Source: Candidatus Dechloromonas phosphorivorans
GTDB lineage: Bacteria; Pseudomonadota; Gammaproteobacteria; Burkholderiales; Rhodocyclaceae
Direction: 5' to 3'
Assembly: GCA_016714975.1 (NCBI GenBank)
Contig: JADKBR010000001.1
Coordinates: forward strand, 687,421 to 751,420
DNA: 64,000 nucleotides
The translations under genes were made by a program, and so were the position numbers. The notes beneath the pieces are model-generated. The model did not search any database and had not been told where the DNA came from. It saw only the letters and a list, made by a program, of their open reading frames with translations. Within the stretch, counting starts at the first letter, position 1; every line of letters starts with the position of its first letter. Of the stretch, positions 16,357 through 24,029 are shown one piece after another.

Positions 16357-19300
16357 TCAGTGATAGACGATCTCGATGTTCTCCGGCTTGAGCCAACTGC
16401 TCAGCGCGTCAAGCAGCATGTCGTCGAGGCGCACGCGTATGGAATCGCCGAGGACCATTTCGCACTCTGCAGTTTCATTGCGGTAGCGGATCCGCACCAG
16501 CGCCGGACCGGGAGCGAACGGCGTCAGCAGCGACTTCAGCTTGCGCGTGTCCGAGCCACCGTTCATCCGCAGCAGCAGGTGCTTGGCGAAGCGGGCGCGG
16601 GCCTCGCCGATGGTCATCAGCTTGTCAGCCACAACGCGCAGGCCGCCGGTGAAATCGTCATAGCTGACCTTGCCTTCGACGATCAGCACCTCGTCGATGA
16701 CGATCTTGGTGCGTTCCGCCTCGAACAATTCGTTGAATACAGAGACCTCGACCATCGTCGTGCCATCGTCCAACTGGACATAGAGCATTTTCCCCCGGCG
16801 CGTCATCTGGGTACGGACACCGACAACGAGGCCGGCCAGCGTCGTCATGTCCTTTGCCGGCTCAAGCCTGGCCAGCGGACGGCGGACAAAGCGCGATAAT
16901 TCCTTCCTGCAGGCGTCGTAGGGATGTCCGGAGAAGAAGAAGCCAAGCGCGCTCTTTTCCTGCATCAACTGTTCCCTTTCTCCCCAGGCCGGCACCGGAA
17001 CATATTGCGGCGCATGCTCCTCGGCGGCCGGACCAGTGTCGAACAGGCTGGTCTGCATCGAGTTGCGCTCGGCCTGCTCGGCAAAATCCATCGCCACACC
17101 AACCGACGCGAGCAACCGGTGACGGTGGCCGTCGATACAGTCAAAGGCGCCGGCCTTGATCAGCGCCTCGATGGCGCGGCGATTGACCATGCGTTTGTCG
17201 CAGCGCTTGCAGAAGTCGAACAGGTCCTTGAACGGCCCGCCGGCCTCGCGGCCCTTGAGAATGACATTCACCGCCTGCTCGCCAGTGCCCTTGACCGCCC
17301 CCAGTCCGTAGCGAATCGTGCCGCGGTCGACTGGCTCAAAACGGTAACTCGAGGCGTTCACATCCGGCCCGAGCACAGTGACCTTGTTGGCGACAGTGTC
17401 CTCGTAGAAGATCTTCACCGAATCGGTGTTGTCCATGTCGGAAGACAGTGTCGCCGCCATGAAGGCCGCGCAGTAGTGGGCCTTGAGCCAGGCGGTCTGG
17501 TAGGTGACAACAGCATAGGCGGCGGTGTGCGACTTGTTGAAGCCGTATTCGGCGAACTTGGTCATCAGGTCGAACAACTGCTCGGCGAGCGCCGGGTTGT
17601 AACCCTTTTCCCTGGCACCGGCGGCAATTGTCTCGCGGTGTTTGGCCATTTCCTCGGGCTTTTTCTTGCCCATCGCCCGGCGCAGCATGTCGGCGCCGCC
17701 CAGCGTATAGCCGCCGATGATCTGGGAAATCTGCATCACCTGTTCCTGGTACACAATGACGCCGTAGGTCGGCGACAGGCAGGCGGTGAGGTCGGGGTGG
17801 AAATAGTCGATCTTCTGCTGGCCCTTCTTGCGCAAGATGAAGTCGTCGACCATCCCCGAACCGAGCGGGCCGGGACGGTAGAGTGCCAGCACGGCGATGA
17901 TGTCCTCGAAACGGTCGGGCGCCAGCTTTTTCAGCAGCTTCTTCATGCCGTCGGATTCAACCTGGAAAATCGCCGTCGTGTTGGCTTCCTTGAGGATCTG
18001 GTAGGCGGCCGGATCGTCGAAGCCGAGCGCCATCAGGTCGAGCCTCGCGCCGGTCAGGCGCTGCACGTAGTCGAGCGCCAGTTCGATGATCGTCAGGTTG
18101 CGCAGGCCGAGGAAGTCGAACTTGACCAGCCCGGCCTTCTCGACGTCGTCCTTGTCGAACTGCGATACCGGCGAGGCTTCGGAACCCGTGGCCTGATAGA
18201 TCGGGCAGAAATCGGTGATCCTGCCCGGCGCGATCAGGACGCCGCCGGCATGCATGCCGACGTTGCGCGTCAGGTCCTCGAGCCGGGCAGCGAGGTCGAA
18301 CAGTTCGCGGATCGATTCGCCATCACGCTCGTCGGCCATCATTGCCCTGAGCGCCGGCTCCTGTTCGAGCGCCTCGGCCAGCGACACCGGCTTGTTCTGG
18401 ACGATCGGAATCAGCTTCGAGATGCGGTCGCAAAGCGAGTAAGGCAGCCCGAAAACGCGGCCGACGTCGCGGATCACCGCCTTCGACGACATGGTGCCGA
18501 AGGTGACGATCTGCGACACCGCCTGCGAACCATAGCGCTGGCGGACGTACTCGATGACGCGCCAGCGGTTGTCCTGACAGAAGTCGACGTCGAAGTCGGG
18601 CATCGACACCCGTTCCGGGTTGAGGAAGCGCTCGAACAGCAGCGCATAGGCGAGCGGGTCGAGATCGGTGATGCCCAGGCTGTAGGCCACCAGCGAGCCG
18701 GCACCGGAACCCCGGCCTGGCCCGACCGGAACGCCATTGCTCTTGGCCCAGTTGATGAAGTCGGCGACGATCAGAAAGTAGCCCGGATACCCCATCTGGA
18801 TGATGGTCTTACCCTCGAAGGCGAGACGTTCGTCGTATTCCGGCCGGCGCTTCTGGCGCTCTCCGGCTTCCGGGTAGAGCTGGAGCAGGCGCCTTTCCAG
18901 TCCGGCTTGTGCCTCAGCGAAAAGGAAGTCGTCGAGTGTCATCCCCGGCGGCGTCGGGAAATCCGGGAGGAAGTTCTTGTCCAGCGTCAGCTCGATATTG
19001 CAGCGTCGGGCAATTGCCAGCGAGTTTTCCAACGCTTCCGGCAGGTCGGCGAACAACTCGACCATCTCGGCCTGGGTCTTGAAGTGCTGCTCTTCGGTAT
19101 GGACCTTCGGCCGGCGCGTATCGCCCAGCACGTAGCCCTCGGCAATGCAGACTCTTGCCTCATGGGCACGGAAGTCGTCGCGGTTCATGAACTGGACAGG
19201 ATGCGTGGCGACCAGCGGCAACCCGAGTTCGCCGGCGAGATCGGCCGTCTGCTGCACCACCGCTTCCTGCTGTGGCTGCCCGTAGCGCTGGACTTCGAGA

Positions 19301-19812
19301 TAGAAGGCCCCGGGGAAGATCATCTCCCAGGCCTTGGCGCGTTCGCCGGCCAGTTCGAAGTTGCCGTTGATCAAGGCCTCGCCGACATCGCTGCGATGCC
19401 CCCCGGAGAGCGCGAGCAGCCCGTCGCTGCCGGTTTCGGCGAACCATTCGCGGTGAATTTCCGCCCGGTCGCGCCGACCTTCGACCAGATAGGCTCGGGT
19501 CAGCAGTTCGCAAAGCTGCCGGTAGCCGGTCCGATTGCGCACCAGCAATAGCAGGCGGCAGGGATCTTCCGGCACCTCGGGGTTGGCGACCCAGACATCC
19601 GCCCCGGCAATCGGCTTCACCCCCTTGACGCGAGCCGCAGTATAGAACTTGACGAGACCGAACAGGTTGCCAAGGTCGGTCAGAGCCAGTGCCGGCATCC
19701 CGTCGCCGGCCGCCCGCCTGACGGCATCGCCGATGCGCACTATACCGTCGGTGATCGAGTATTCTGAATGAAGTCGGAGATGCACGAAATGGGGGGAAAT
19801 CATGGTGTGCAT
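16357..19812 (-). CDS. dnaE: DNA polymerase III alpha subunit
   Basis: An 1151-residue replicative polymerase. The N-terminal PHP domain (HLRLHSEYSITDGIVRIGD) is followed by the C-family polymerase core with the catalytic-aspartate motif MPDFDVDFCQDNR near residue 405, GPGRGSGAGSLVAY, the finger region with QEQVMQISQ, and the C-terminal HhH and OB-fold (KMLYVQLDDGTTMVEVSVF). Length and order are those of the DnaE1 type. Start could be 19812 or the ATG three codons later (19803); neither has a clear Shine-Dalgarno. Convergent with the repeat-protein gene. Confidence 0.97.
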   Translation of the reverse strand: MHTMISPHFVHLRLHSEYSITDGIVRIGDAVRRAAGDGMPALALTDLGNLFGLVKFYTAARVKGVKPIAGADVWVANPEVPEDPCRLLLLVRNRTGYRQLCELLTRAYLVEGRRDRAEIHREWFAETGSDGLLALSGGHRSDVGEALINGNFELAGERAKAWEMIFPGAFYLEVQRYGQPQQEAVVQQTADLAGELGLPLVATHPVQFMNRDDFRAHEARVCIAEGYVLGDTRRPKVHTEEQHFKTQAEMVELFADLPEALENSLAIARRCNIELTLDKNFLPDFPTPPGMTLDDFLFAEAQAGLERRLLQLYPEAGERQKRRPEYDERLAFEGKTIIQMGYPGYFLIVADFINWAKSNGVPVGPGRGSGAGSLVAYSLGITDLDPLAYALLFERFLNPERVSMPDFDVDFCQDNRWRVIEYVRQRYGSQAVSQIVTFGTMSSKAVIRDVGRVFGLPYSLCDRISKLIPIVQNKPVSLAEALEQEPALRAMMADERDGESIRELFDLAARLEDLTRNVGMHAGGVLIAPGRITDFCPIYQATGSEASPVSQFDKDDVEKAGLVKFDFLGLRNLTIIELALDYVQRLTGARLDLMALGFDDPAAYQILKEANTTAIFQVESDGMKKLLKKLAPDRFEDIIAVLALYRPGPLGSGMVDDFILRKKGQQKIDYFHPDLTACLSPTYGVIVYQEQVMQISQIIGGYTLGGADMLRRAMGKKKPEEMAKHRETIAAGAREKGYNPALAEQLFDLMTKFAEYGFNKSHTAAYAVVTYQTAWLKAHYCAAFMAATLSSDMDNTDSVKIFYEDTVANKVTVLGPDVNASSYRFEPVDRGTIRYGLGAVKGTGEQAVNVILKGREAGGPFKDLFDFCKRCDKRMVNRRAIEALIKAGAFDCIDGHRHRLLASVGVAMDFAEQAERNSMQTSLFDTGPAAEEHAPQYVPVPAWGEREQLMQEKSALGFFFSGHPYDACRKELSRFVRRPLARLEPAKDMTTLAGLVVGVRTQMTRRGKMLYVQLDDGTTMVEVSVFNELFEAERTKIVIDEVLIVEGKVSYDDFTGGLRVVADKLMTIGEARARFAKHLLLRMNGGSDTRKLKSLLTPFAPGPALVRIRYRNETAECEMVLGDSIRVRLDDMLLDALSSWLKPENIEIVYH

Positions 19813-20209
19813 TTTAGCGCGGCACCACCGCTCCGCCGAATTATCCGCACTGTACCGCGATCGTCCCCGTCAACGCCGGGAGGTGGACGAACCCCACGGC
19901 ACCTGACGCCAGCAGATAGTACCTTCTGTGCCCAGTTTGAATTCCCGCCCTCCGGCCGCTACAATCGTCGCATGCTCGCCGGCGCAGGCCGCGCAGGTCA
20001 AGCTGATGGACAGGCATCTGACGCCAGCCTGGAGATATTCAGTGATGCCGGCATCCTGAACCATCTCGGACCAGTACCGGGCGTCGTAATGTTGGAGAAT
20101 GCCAAGAATCGTCAGAGGATCCTGAAACACAGATGGCGCCAAGCGCTCAGTCGCTGGAGTCACGAAAATCCAAGCGATTGCGCTTGTTGCGGTCAACCCG
20201 GGAGAAAGC
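19813..20209. other. Intergenic region without a convincing gene
   Basis: 397 bases between divergent dnaE and the PliG-like gene. Both strands carry open frames but none has a ribosome-binding site or family resemblance. The only clear signal is the promoter-like pair at 19937-19965. Confidence 0.6.
19937..19965 (+). promoter_or_regulatory. Near-consensus sigma-70 promoter
   Basis: TTGAAT (19937-19942) and TACAAT (19960-19965) with a 17-base spacer. The predicted transcription start falls about 19972, 240 bases before the PliG-like gene, and coincides with an ATG at 19972. It most simply drives the downstream gene with a long leader. Confidence 0.5.
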
Positions 20210-20938
20210 ATGAAAATCAGACCCATTGTTGCGATCGCCGCCTTCACCCTGCTCGCTGCGGCCTCGCCCGCCTGCGCCGAGGCCGAGGTTCGCCACGAGC
20301 AGGTACAGTTCCAGGCAGGCACGAGCGGCGCCACCGTTAAGGGCACGGTCAAGGGCCGCCAGATCGTCGACTACCGGCTACGCGCGACTGCTGGCCAGAA
20401 TCTCGATGTGGCCATCAAGGCGGGTAAGGTGTCGCCTTACTTCAACGTCCTGACCGCAGGTGGCGATAGCCCGCTCTTCGTCGGGTCTATCTCGGGCGAT
20501 CACTTCTTCGGCCAGTTGCCAAAGGACGGCGAGTACACCATCCGCGTCTACCTGCTGGGCAATGCTGCCAGCAGCAACCAGTCGGCCACTTTTACCCTCG
20601 ACATTGACATCACCAGCAAGCCGGTGTCCGCCGCCAGAGGATCGACGCCGCCCGCCAGGTACGATGCGTCGGGGAAGATCAAGTGCTCCGAGGACAAGGA
20701 CACGCTTGACCGCCAGTGCGACTTCCGCGTCGTACGCAACGTTGCTACCCGCAGCGCCCAGATCTGGATCGCTTACGGCCCCGATGGCCGCACCCGCGTT
20801 CTACACATTGCCGGCAAGAGATTCACCACCGACGACGGGGCCGGCCTCTCCGCCCAGCGCGCAGACGACAACTGGCGTATCGGCGTCGCTGGCAGAGAGT
20901 TCTACCTGATTCCGGATGCCCTGCTTCACGGCGGCTGA
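20210..20938 (+). CDS. Secreted protein with PliG-like (g-type lysozyme inhibitor) N-terminal domain
   Basis: A 242-residue exported protein: Shine-Dalgarno GGGAGAAAGC, signal peptide to about residue 23 (SPACAEA). Residues ~28-135 resemble the periplasmic g-type lysozyme inhibitor PliG: VQFQAGTSGATVKGTVKGRQIVDYRLRA, an AGQNLDVAI segment, then DGEYTIRVYLLGNAA and FTLDIDI, matching the order x-G-x-ikG, y-GQ-v-v-I, G-Y-ELRVL in PliG. The C-terminal ~100 residues form a second unknown domain with a Cys pair (KCSEDKDTLDRQCDFRV) and a WRIGVAGREFYLIPD end. The PliG assignment is from memory of the family pattern, so moderate. Codes alone between dnaE and an enoyl-CoA hydratase gene. Confidence 0.6.
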   Translation: MKIRPIVAIAAFTLLAAASPACAEAEVRHEQVQFQAGTSGATVKGTVKGRQIVDYRLRATAGQNLDVAIKAGKVSPYFNVLTAGGDSPLFVGSISGDHFFGQLPKDGEYTIRVYLLGNAASSNQSATFTLDIDITSKPVSAARGSTPPARYDASGKIKCSEDKDTLDRQCDFRVVRNVATRSAQIWIAYGPDGRTRVLHIAGKRFTTDDGAGLSAQRADDNWRIGVAGREFYLIPDALLHGG

Positions 20939-21038
20939 TCACCCGCCGCCTGCCACAGTCGAACGAACCGTCCGCCAACCTTGACGCAAAGCGTAATCCG
21001 GTTACGCTTGCAGCCCCAGAACCCGATGGAGAGACACC

Positions 21039-21827
21039 ATGATCATCGAAGACCCGCTCGTCGTGCGCAGCGACCGCGCTGACGGCCTTACCACGCTGAC
21101 ACTGAACCGGCCCGGCCAGTTCAATTCTCTGTCGCAGGACATGTTGACCGCGTTGCAATTCGAACTCGATGCCATTGCCGCCCGTGAAGCCGTGCGTGTC
21201 GTTGTCATCGCCGGCGCCGGCAAGGCTTTCTGTGCCGGTCACGACCTCAAGGAAATGCGTTCCAATCACGACAAGGGCTTCATGCAGGCGCTGTTCCGGC
21301 AATGCGGCGAACTGATGCTGACCCTCACCCGCATGCCGCAGCCGGTGATCGCCCGTGTGCACGGCATCGCCACCGCCGCCGGCTGCCAACTGGTGTCGAT
21401 GTGCGACCTGGCGGTCGCCGCCGATGTCGCCAAGTTTGCCGTTTCCGGCATCAACGTCGGCTTGTTCTGCTCGACTCCCGCCGTTGGCCTCGCGCGCAAC
21501 CTCGGGCGCAAGGCCGCCCTGGAAATGCTGTTGACTGGCGACTTCATCGACGCCATGGAAGCGAAAACCAAGGGGCTTGTCAATCGCGTCGTCCCCGCCG
21601 ACGCGCTGGATGCCGAGGTCGAACGCCTGACCCAGTCGATCCTCGCCAAGAGCGCCGTCGCCGTACGCATCGGCAAGGGAATGTACTACAAGCAGCTGGA
21701 AATGGGCCTGACAGAAGCCTACGATTACGCCAGCGAGGTGATGGCCTGCAACATGATGAGCGAAGATGCCGGCGAAGGCATCGACGCCTTCATGCAGAAG
21801 CGCAAGCCGGAATACAAGGGGCGTTGA
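21039..21827 (+). CDS. Enoyl-CoA hydratase/isomerase family protein
   Basis: A 262-residue crotonase-fold enzyme. Motifs: LTLNRPGQFNSLSQDM, the first oxyanion-hole segment VVIAGAGKAFCAGHDLKEM, the second HGIATAAGCQLVSMCDLAVAA, and ARNLGRKAALEMLLTGDFIDA. Of the two usual catalytic glutamates of classical hydratases, the first position carries Q/L (AGCQLVSMCDL) and the second is not obvious (INVGLFCSTPA), so the reaction may differ from simple hydration. Start preceded by GGAGAGACACC. Monocistronic by spacing. Confidence 0.85.
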   Translation: MIIEDPLVVRSDRADGLTTLTLNRPGQFNSLSQDMLTALQFELDAIAAREAVRVVVIAGAGKAFCAGHDLKEMRSNHDKGFMQALFRQCGELMLTLTRMPQPVIARVHGIATAAGCQLVSMCDLAVAADVAKFAVSGINVGLFCSTPAVGLARNLGRKAALEMLLTGDFIDAMEAKTKGLVNRVVPADALDAEVERLTQSILAKSAVAVRIGKGMYYKQLEMGLTEAYDYASEVMACNMMSEDAGEGIDAFMQKRKPEYKGR

Positions 21828-21846
21828 AGCGGTGTGACAGGCTCGG

Positions 21847-22561
21847 TCAGCGCTGCGCGTAGCCGGTCAGATCGTAGTGCTCGTGCTTGACGGGTTTGCC
21901 GTTGGCGAATCGCTGCCGGGTTTCATGCGCGATGTAGCGCCGCACTTCCGGGGGATATCCAGAACAGGTTGTACACATTGACACCGTACTTGTCGCTCTG
22001 ACTCCAGCCAACGCCTTCGATGCGGAACGCCTCGAAGGTGCCCGCCGGAACCGTGATCCGCTCCTTGGCGACGACTTGGTAGTCGATCTCCGAGTGGTAG
22101 GTTGAACCCTTCGTATTGACCAGCCGGTGGCGCGCGGTCCACCGCTTGCCGAGGCTGTATTCGGCGATGTGGTGCTGGGCATCGGTGTAAAGGGTTCCAT
22201 CCGAAAGCTTGACGGAATTGGCGACCGCATTGCGGGCCGCCAGCATTCTCGAAAACGCTTCGATCGCCTTGAGCATCCCTTCGCGACTCGCATCCAGTTG
22301 GACGCTGACCTCGAACCCTGCCGCCTTTAGTTCGCCGGCAATCGCCCTGGCGTCATTCACCGGGTTGACCAACGGCGCATTTGCGTAGCTGCTGTTGCCG
22401 ATGGCCAGTGCGTAACGCGGGAGCTTGTACAGGGGCACGCCCGCCTGGGCAAGCACATGGCCAGGCGCAAGCGTCAGCGCACCCACGGCGAGTGTTCCCT
22501 GCAGGATAGGCCGGCGCAGCGGGCTGTGCTCCGGGGTGAACGGAAAATGGTCGACGCTCAC
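21847..22561 (-). pseudogene. Broken caspase-like gene: internal deletion plus frameshift
   Basis: Paralogue of the intact caspase-like gene at 24030. The N-terminus (signal-type leader, then PRYALAIGNSSYANAPLVNPVNDARAIAGELKAAGF) aligns with the paralogue (PRAALIIGNSAYPDSPLTNPVNDANAIAGELKRLGF). After LAARNAVA it jumps directly to the C-terminal domain (SLGKRWTARHRLVNTKG...VVAKERITVPAGTFEAFRIE). The missing middle contains the GHG histidine and DACR cysteine, so no protease is possible. Near 21945-21955, at a run of five G/C, the frame also breaks: one frame stops early, the other continues PEVRRYIAHETRQRF to a stop at 21847, matching the paralogue's IARHIAYNAMER. Could instead be a degenerate regulator keeping the C-terminal domain. 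Confidence 0.8.
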
Positions 22562-22698
22562 TCAATTGATCCTCGCCTCGGTTCTGCGTGGTCCAACGGT
22601 CGTGCTACGGAACGGGAAAGCCCATGACGCTTGGGCGAGTAGCGCGGCCACGCCAGCCAATGTCAAACATCGCTCGCCCGTCCTCGGGTGACCTCAAG

Positions 22699-23475
22699 CT
22701 ACTTGCCGATCACGCCCTGCAGGCCCGCGTAGACGGCAGCCAGCGTAGTGCCGGCGGCCGTGAGCGTCCCGCCCAGATCGTTGAATCTCTTGACCACTGC
22801 CTGAAATTGGTCAGTCTTCTCGGCCCCGTTGCTGACCAGGCGAGCGAGTGCCACGGACAGCCCCGCTGCCCGCTGAACCCGAGCCTTTTGCCGGGACATG
22901 CTGCCGATGATCAGGCCGGTCACAAAACTCAGCCCGATGCTTGCGGCGTACTCGATGAACTCGCGCCATTCGCGCAAACCCATCGGCAGGATCGGCGTGC
23001 CATCGACCAACGACGTCAGTACGCTCATGCCAAGCACTGCCAACCCCGACATGCTGATCGCCATGAATGCCAGCAACCAGCGCGGACGCCGCTGACGTGC
23101 GGCCAGAAGCAAGCCGAACGGCAGCGGGATGAGCAACGACACCACTCGCAAGTAAATCGTATTCAGATCATACACGACGACAATCAAGCCGTGCGTCAGC
23201 AACAGCAGCGCTAGCGGTGCCAGCCAGTTGCTCAGCCAGTCCGCCGCACCGGGAAGAACCTCGGTCTCATCCTCCAAGCTCGACCCAGCTTCTTCGACAG
23301 CGATTCCAGCGGACGCCTCCCTTAGGTCGGTCAGCACCCCATCCTGCGCGGCCAGTTGCTTCTCGAGCACATCAATGCGCTCGAGCAAAGGCTTGAAGAG
23401 GTAAAGGTCACGGCGACAGACGGGGCAAACCACAGCCCCGTCATTGATATCGCTGACGCAGTAGGGGCAATGCAC
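22699..23475 (-). CDS. Zinc-ribbon multi-pass membrane protein, unknown function
   Basis: A 258-residue protein I do not recognise as a named family. It begins with a CPYC...CPVC zinc ribbon (Cys 3, 6, 17, 20), then a short coiled coil (FKPLLERIDVLEKQLAAQDG), an acidic linker, and about four hydrophobic helices (WLAPLALLLLTHGLIVVVY; VVSLLIPLPFGLLLA; LLAFMAISMSGLAVLG; a helix near ASIGLSFVTGLIIGSM). The tail is amphipathic, ending with a Gly/Ala-rich stretch (LTAAGTTLAAVYAGLQG). It lies directly upstream on the same strand of the small exported protein (3-base gap), between the two caspase-like genes, suggesting a shared job. ATG at 23475 is the only sensible start. Confidence 0.75.
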   Translation of the reverse strand: MHCPYCVSDINDGAVVCPVCRRDLYLFKPLLERIDVLEKQLAAQDGVLTDLREASAGIAVEEAGSSLEDETEVLPGAADWLSNWLAPLALLLLTHGLIVVVYDLNTIYLRVVSLLIPLPFGLLLAARQRRPRWLLAFMAISMSGLAVLGMSVLTSLVDGTPILPMGLREWREFIEYAASIGLSFVTGLIIGSMSRQKARVQRAAGLSVALARLVSNGAEKTDQFQAVVKRFNDLGGTLTAAGTTLAAVYAGLQGVIGK

Positions 23476-23478
23476 GGA

Positions 23479-23919
23479 TTACTTGGCCACGTTCAGCTTG
23501 AACACCGCATTCGATATCCGCCCGTCGCTATCCTGGACGCTGACCCGGATCTGATGCTCGCCCGGCGGCACCTCCGCCGCTTTGAGATCGATGCCCTTTT
23601 CCGACAATCCGGCCTGAATGCGCTCGGTCAGATCGACATTGGGGCTACGCAGATAGGTCAGCTTGACTGACGACAGGTCAATCTTCGCTCCGCCGTGCGG
23701 CTCGAAAGCAATCTGCAGTGCAAACGGGGAGGCCAGTGACGGGCTGCCCGTATCCGGCGACAGGATCCGGATTCCCGGACCACGGGTAATCGAACGGGTT
23801 GCTGGCGCCGTTACCGGGGCTGGCGGCAAACGCGCTTCGGACTCCTTGATCAGGGTATCGGCTGTAGCCCCCGCGACCAGGAGCAATCCGAAAAGAAACG
23901 AGACTAGGGGCTTCAACAT
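23479..23919 (-). CDS. Small exported protein, unknown function
   Basis: A 146-residue protein starting at 23919 behind an excellent Shine-Dalgarno (GGAGGAAG, 6-7 bases away). The signal peptide MLKPLVSFLFGLLLVAGATA is followed by a Pro/Ala linker and a probable beta-sandwich domain (IRILSPDTGSPSLASPFALQIAFEP ... EVPPGEHQIRVSVQDSDGRISNAVFKLNV), which looks like an immunoglobulin-like fold that could bind a surface partner. The upstream open frame beyond 23919 is antisense to the caspase gene and not used. Forms a two-gene unit with the zinc-ribbon membrane protein, divergent from the caspase-like gene. Confidence 0.75.
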   Translation of the reverse strand: MLKPLVSFLFGLLLVAGATADTLIKESEARLPPAPVTAPATRSITRGPGIRILSPDTGSPSLASPFALQIAFEPHGGAKIDLSSVKLTYLRSPNVDLTERIQAGLSEKGIDLKAAEVPPGEHQIRVSVQDSDGRISNAVFKLNVAK

Positions 23920-24029
23920 GCGCTTCCTCCGTCGGCACAAAAAACAGCAGGGCAGCGAAAAGTATAGAGCGTTTCGCATCACTTGCCGAAAAGATATACT
24001 TCGCAGGACCGCGCCAACAAGGACGAACA

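Noticed and set aside
16924..19551. 875-codon open frame antisense to dnaE
   Set aside because: GC-rich third-position shadow; no ribosome-binding site, no family resemblance, and dnaE is certain on the other strand. The same reasoning removes the long antisense frame over purH (3146-5014).
19870..20352. 160-codon minus-strand frame between dnaE and the PliG-like gene
   Set aside because: No start signal, overlaps a better-supported gene, and composition is that of a shadow frame.
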